From an uncultured Sutterella sp. (GTDB lineage Bacteria > Pseudomonadota > Gammaproteobacteria > Burkholderiales > Burkholderiaceae_F): a stretch of DNA of 64,000 nt. Every line of letters starts with the position of its first letter. Position 1 is the stretch's first letter. The DNA is taken from the NCBI GenBank assembly GCA_905194315.1, contig CAJJRX010000006.1, positions 1 through 64,000 of the forward strand, read 5' to 3'. The notes under the pieces were generated by a model. That model ran no database searches, was not told where the DNA came from, and saw nothing but the letters and a program-made list of their open reading frames with translations. A program made the position numbers and the translations under genes. Below are positions 60,767 through 64,000 of the stretch, in pieces.

Positions 60767-62569
60767 TCAGTGAGCGGATTCCGTCTGATTCAGTGTTCCC
60801 TGAGCCTCGCTTCTGGTGGCTCTGGCGTTATTGAACTGAATGTTATACAGGCTCGCATAGGCGCCGCCCTTTGCCAGCAGCGTCTCATGGTTGCCCTCTT
60901 CAACCACCTCACCCTCTTTCATCACGAGAATGCGGTCAGCATGCTCGATTGTCGAAAGACGGTGCGCCACAACAAATGTTGTCCGCCCCTGCATAAGCCG
61001 GTTGATCGACTCCTGAATGTGTTTTTCACTTTCCGTATCAAGCGCACTCGTTGCCTCGTCAAGAAGCAGTACAGGGGCGTTTTTCAAAATAGCACGTGCG
61101 ATTGAAATGCGCTGACGCTGACCGCCGGAAAGTTGTGAACCTTCGGCACCGACTCTGGTTTCAAGCCCGTCAGGCAGAGAACGGATAAAGTCTCCGAGTG
61201 CAGCCGCTTCGGCCGCCTGTTCAATGGCTTCACGCGAGACGCGGTCGGCACAGCCGTAAGCAATATTGCCGGCAATCGTGTCATCAAAGATGACCACCTC
61301 CTGGCTTACCAGTGCCATCTGAGCACGAAGACTTCTGAGTGTCATCTCGCTCTGGGCGACGCCGTCAAAATAAATATCACCCCGGGTCGGCACAAGAAAA
61401 CGCGGAAGCATATTGATAATTGTGGATTTTCCGGAACCGGAGGTCCCCACAAGGGCGATCACCTCACCGGGCTTCACGTCGATGGAAAAGTCTTTGATTG
61501 CCCACTTCTCTGAGCTCGGATAGCGGTAGCCCACATGATCAAAACGGATGGCTCCCTTGTAGCCGGTCAGCTCTTTATCTCCCGGATCCTTCTCGGGTTC
61601 GATATCGAGCATGCCGAAAAGGCTCTCGGAAGCGGCCGTCATTGCCGCCGTCGTCCCGTTGAGGCCGGAGAGATGGCGGATCGGCGCCATCAGAAGCAGC
61701 AGTGCGGAGAGGAAGGTGGTGAACTCACCGATCGTGATTTCGCCACGCTGCGCCTGCAGCAGTGCAAACACGATCACCACCGAGACACCGGTCATAGAGA
61801 TGAGCTGTGTGAGCGGTGTACCGGCGGCATTTACCTTTGCCGCCTTCAGGTTCAGAGAGGCAAGCTCACTGTTGACCTGAGAGAAACGGTTGTTTTCGAA
61901 GGCTTTTGCGTCATAGATTTTCACAACCCTCGAGCCGTGATAAGCCTCCTGAATCACCGTTATCAGAGAGCCGAAGTAGGTCTGCGTTTTTTTCGTAATC
62001 GCCTTGATGCGCTTGTTGACCCAGCGCAGAACCAGCGCCAGCAAAGGCGCAATGACAAAGGTCACCAGTGTCAGAAGCCAGTTGTGATAAATCAGCACAC
62101 AAATCAGGCAGACAATCTGGATGCAGTCACGGATAATCGTGGTCATCACACTGGCGGCGCCGCCAAGTGCCACAGAGGCCTCATTAATAAACTTCGCCTG
62201 CACGCTGCCGCAGCGGTTTTCCTGAAACGACCAGTCACCCCAGTTGAGCACGCGTGAGAACATCTCCATACGGATGCTGCGAAGAACAGACTGCGAGACT
62301 TTGGCCAGCCAGTAGGAACTCAGAAACTGCGATCCCCCGTAGAGCACCGAAATACCGATGAGCGCAAGCGGAGCCCAGTAGACGACCGCAGGGTTCTTGT
62401 CATAAAACCCCATATCAGTCAGCTTCCCGAGCATCATGGCTATGAGCGAGGATGCCCCGCCGCTCGCCACCATCGCCAGAGCAGCAAGGATCAGATAGTG
62501 CTTGTAGGGAGGCAGATACCGGAACAGGCGCATGAGCGCCGGATTGTCAACAAAGGGCAGTTTGAGCAT
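60767..62569 (-). CDS. msbA: Lipid A export ATP-binding/permease MsbA
   Basis: ABC exporter half-transporter of 600 residues that flips lipid A-core across the inner membrane. Six membrane helices are followed by an ATPase with Walker A GTSGSGKST, signature LSGGQRQRISIARA and Walker B VLLLDEATSALD. The start at 62569 (MLKLPFVDN) is preferred over 62620. It is divergent from the family-9 glycosyltransferase gene, consistent with a cell-envelope locus. Confidence 0.95.
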   Translation of the reverse strand: MLKLPFVDNPALMRLFRYLPPYKHYLILAALAMVASGGASSLIAMMLGKLTDMGFYDKNPAVVYWAPLALIGISVLYGGSQFLSSYWLAKVSQSVLRSIRMEMFSRVLNWGDWSFQENRCGSVQAKFINEASVALGGAASVMTTIIRDCIQIVCLICVLIYHNWLLTLVTFVIAPLLALVLRWVNKRIKAITKKTQTYFGSLITVIQEAYHGSRVVKIYDAKAFENNRFSQVNSELASLNLKAAKVNAAGTPLTQLISMTGVSVVIVFALLQAQRGEITIGEFTTFLSALLLLMAPIRHLSGLNGTTAAMTAASESLFGMLDIEPEKDPGDKELTGYKGAIRFDHVGYRYPSSEKWAIKDFSIDVKPGEVIALVGTSGSGKSTIINMLPRFLVPTRGDIYFDGVAQSEMTLRSLRAQMALVSQEVVIFDDTIAGNIAYGCADRVSREAIEQAAEAAALGDFIRSLPDGLETRVGAEGSQLSGGQRQRISIARAILKNAPVLLLDEATSALDTESEKHIQESINRLMQGRTTFVVAHRLSTIEHADRILVMKEGEVVEEGNHETLLAKGGAYASLYNIQFNNARATRSEAQGTLNQTESAH

Positions 62570-62752
62570 AAATTCTTGAGTAGGTTCAGGCCTGTGAAAA
62601 TCAGGTCTCTCATCATACAAGGTTTATGGCGTTTTGTAGTGTCCTCCCAGCCTGATTCACACCGCTGCAGCTCCCTGTTGGTAACCATCTGTACAGGCCG
62701 GCTATGCGCTACAATATGGCCTACCTGTTTGCTTTACTCCTGTGGAGTCTCC

Positions 62753-63691
62753 ATGTCTACGATTCTTTGCCGTCTTCCCAATCACGTTGGTGACTGTTGT
62801 ATGACCCTGCCTGCTTTGCGTCTGCTCGAAGCGAGCGGGTTTACGCCAATGCTTGCGGGCAAGCGCTGGGCTGAGGATCTGATGAGCGGGATGGGCTGGC
62901 GCTTTGACCCGATTGAAGGACATGTCACAGAAGACCTCACACGCATCCGTTATCTGAGCCAGCACGTGGGTCCCGATCCCCGCGGTCTGCTCTTTCCGAA
63001 CTCCTTCAGCTCCGCGCTGCTTTTCAGCGTGGGCCGTCTCAAAAGCACGGGGCTTGCCACTGACGGGCGCCGCTTCCTGCTCGAGCATGCCATCCCTGAG
63101 CCGGGTCCCATGCATGAGGTCGAACGTTTCTTTTACCTTGCTCATGAAGCGATCAAAGCCTGGGGCGGCACACCTGCCTGGGATAAGGTTCCCGAAGAGC
63201 TGGGACTGAAAGTGCTTGCTCGCCATGAGGCTGCTGCTCGCAATCTCTCCAACGAACACAATCTGCCGGCGAAATTTGCCCTTCTTGCCCCGGTCGCCCG
63301 CGGTATGCACCACGGTCAGGTTAAAGCCTGGGCGCATTTCAATGAGTTGTGCAAACCTCTGCGTGACCTCGGCGTGGAGCCGATTGTCTTCCCCTCGCAG
63401 CATGAGGTTGACGAAGCCAGAGCCGCCTGTCCTGATGCACGCATCCTCACCCCGACCACACTCGGCAACTATGCCGCACTGGCACGCCAGGCTGCGATCG
63501 TGATTGCCAACGACTCCGGCGTGAGCCATCTTGCGGCAGCCGTCGGCGCAAAGCAGATCACGCTTATCGGTGTAACCGATATCGACCGTACCCGTCCCTG
63601 GAATCCGAAGGCTGTTGTCCTCGGGGATGCCAAAAAAGGCTGGCCCAGCGTCGAAGAGGTCGTCAGCACCATGCAGGGCATGCTGGCCTGA
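62753..63691 (+). CDS. Glycosyltransferase family 9 (heptosyltransferase-like)
   Basis: Protein of 312 residues. The N-terminal LCRLPNHVGDCCMTLPALR and the C-terminal GT9 segment VIANDSGVSHLAAAVG are typical of ADP-heptose:LPS heptosyltransferases. Which core sugar it adds is not known. The ATG at 62753 has GGAG upstream; the longer open frame from 62498 overlaps msbA and is not used. It is divergent from msbA. Confidence 0.9.
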   Translation: MSTILCRLPNHVGDCCMTLPALRLLEASGFTPMLAGKRWAEDLMSGMGWRFDPIEGHVTEDLTRIRYLSQHVGPDPRGLLFPNSFSSALLFSVGRLKSTGLATDGRRFLLEHAIPEPGPMHEVERFFYLAHEAIKAWGGTPAWDKVPEELGLKVLARHEAAARNLSNEHNLPAKFALLAPVARGMHHGQVKAWAHFNELCKPLRDLGVEPIVFPSQHEVDEARAACPDARILTPTTLGNYAALARQAAIVIANDSGVSHLAAAVGAKQITLIGVTDIDRTRPWNPKAVVLGDAKKGWPSVEEVVSTMQGMLA

Positions 63692-63710
63692 TTCCGTTTT
63701 TTTTCTGAAC

Positions 63711-63741
63711 AAACGGCCTCAGAGAATCTCTGAGGCCGTTT
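63711..63741. terminator. Bidirectional terminator between the glycosyltransferase and amidohydrolase genes
   Basis: AAACGGCCTCAGAGA (63711-63725) pairs with TCTCTGAGGCCGTTT (63727-63741), a near-perfect 15-base stem between convergent genes. Confidence 0.85.
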
Positions 63742-63770
63742 GCTTTCACACTTAAGCGCAATGCGCGCCG

Positions 63771-64000
63771 TTACTTATCCAGACCGTTGACCTTTCTTGC
63801 AAAGCCGCTGAAAACCTGAAACGCGAGCGGCAGACTCTGCTCATCCTGAATATCAAATGTCGGACGGTGATGTCCGGGATGGTTGCAGCCATACAGAATA
63901 AAGGCTGCCTGTCCGCCATGCTGAATCACGCGGCGGATAAAGAGTGCACAGTCCTCTGAACCGGAGGGCACATGCACACGCGGAATCGCCGTAGCACCAT
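63771..64000 (-). CDS. M20-family amidohydrolase, C-terminal fragment (AbgA/AbgB-like)
   Basis: Only the last ~76 residues are in the window; the frame is open to the right edge. The pattern GSEDCALFIRRV, GGQAAFILYG and GHHRPTFDIQDE with the closing GFARKVNG resembles p-aminobenzoyl-glutamate hydrolase subunits and related M20D peptidases. The SED motif supplies a metal-site residue and HH fits the family. Full length and substrate cannot be judged. Confidence 0.8.
   Translation of the reverse strand, partial: GATAIPRVHVPSGSEDCALFIRRVIQHGGQAAFILYGCNHPGHHRPTFDIQDEQSLPLAFQVFSGFARKVNGLDK

Overview
The window looks like ordinary chromosome of a Gram-negative betaproteobacterium, most likely Burkholderiales and probably Sutterellaceae. 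This is an inference from remembered protein similarity; no search was run. Pointers are the NtrB/NtrC-glnA block, an SpoT-type bifunctional (p)ppGpp enzyme behind gmk-rpoZ, a Pro-Arg-His tRNA cluster, MsbA plus a family-9 glycosyltransferase, and a periplasmic multiheme cytochrome/flavoprotein pair of the kind used for anaerobic respiration. No insertion sequences, prophage, integrases, rRNA or CRISPR arrays were seen.

Layout. 0.1-9 kb: hrpA (-), yggX (+), rpiA (-), then a FixL/TtrS-like sensor kinase and a FixJ-like response regulator. 9-13 kb: folD, oligopeptidase A and exonuclease III. 13-19 kb (-): a small membrane protein, an RlmN/Cfr-family radical-SAM enzyme, ntrC, ntrB and glnA; glnA has a perfect sigma-54 promoter and two upstream NtrC sites. 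19-21.6 kb (-): rph-rdgB-hemW. 21.9-26.2 kb (+): yicC, gmk, rpoZ, spoT, followed by an HNH nuclease and convergent greB. 27.7-32.1 kb: accessory respiratory island with a tetraheme cytochrome c, a Tat-exported flavoprotein reductase, a Crp/Fnr-family regulator and a convergent Fsr-like MFS transporter. 32.3-38.7 kb: tRNA-Ala, pepA, holC, a hypothetical gene, valS and a small hypothetical gene. 38.9-42.1 kb (-): an AGCS amino-acid symporter and argH. 42.2-44.1 kb: tRNA-Pro/Arg/His and a DUF4026-like gene. 44.2-50 kb (-): dnaE, apbE, an exported FMN-binding protein and an acid-shock-like Ala/Lys/His-rich peptide. 50-54 kb (-): a phosphoethanolamine-transferase-like gene with a poly-C tract, then glnS. 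54-62.6 kb (-): rng-sbcB-HIBADH-family dehydrogenase, and msbA, sdaA, EamA transporter. 62.7-64 kb: a family-9 glycosyltransferase (+) and the C-terminal end of an M20 amidohydrolase (-).

The most interesting points are three. The phosphoethanolamine-transferase-like gene carries a 12-base homopolymer near its start, and its only plausible ATG is out of frame with the body of the protein, which suggests phase variation in the OFF state. The split flavocytochrome has a flavoprotein in which the residues that bind and protonate fumarate appear replaced, so it is probably a respiratory reductase for another acceptor; a CRP-geometry palindrome lies in front of the cytochrome gene. GlnRS carries a block of about 100 residues inserted just before its QYEF motif. 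Other points are ApbE with its likely flavinylation substrate, an Asr-like peptide, and several perfect palindromes at promoters.
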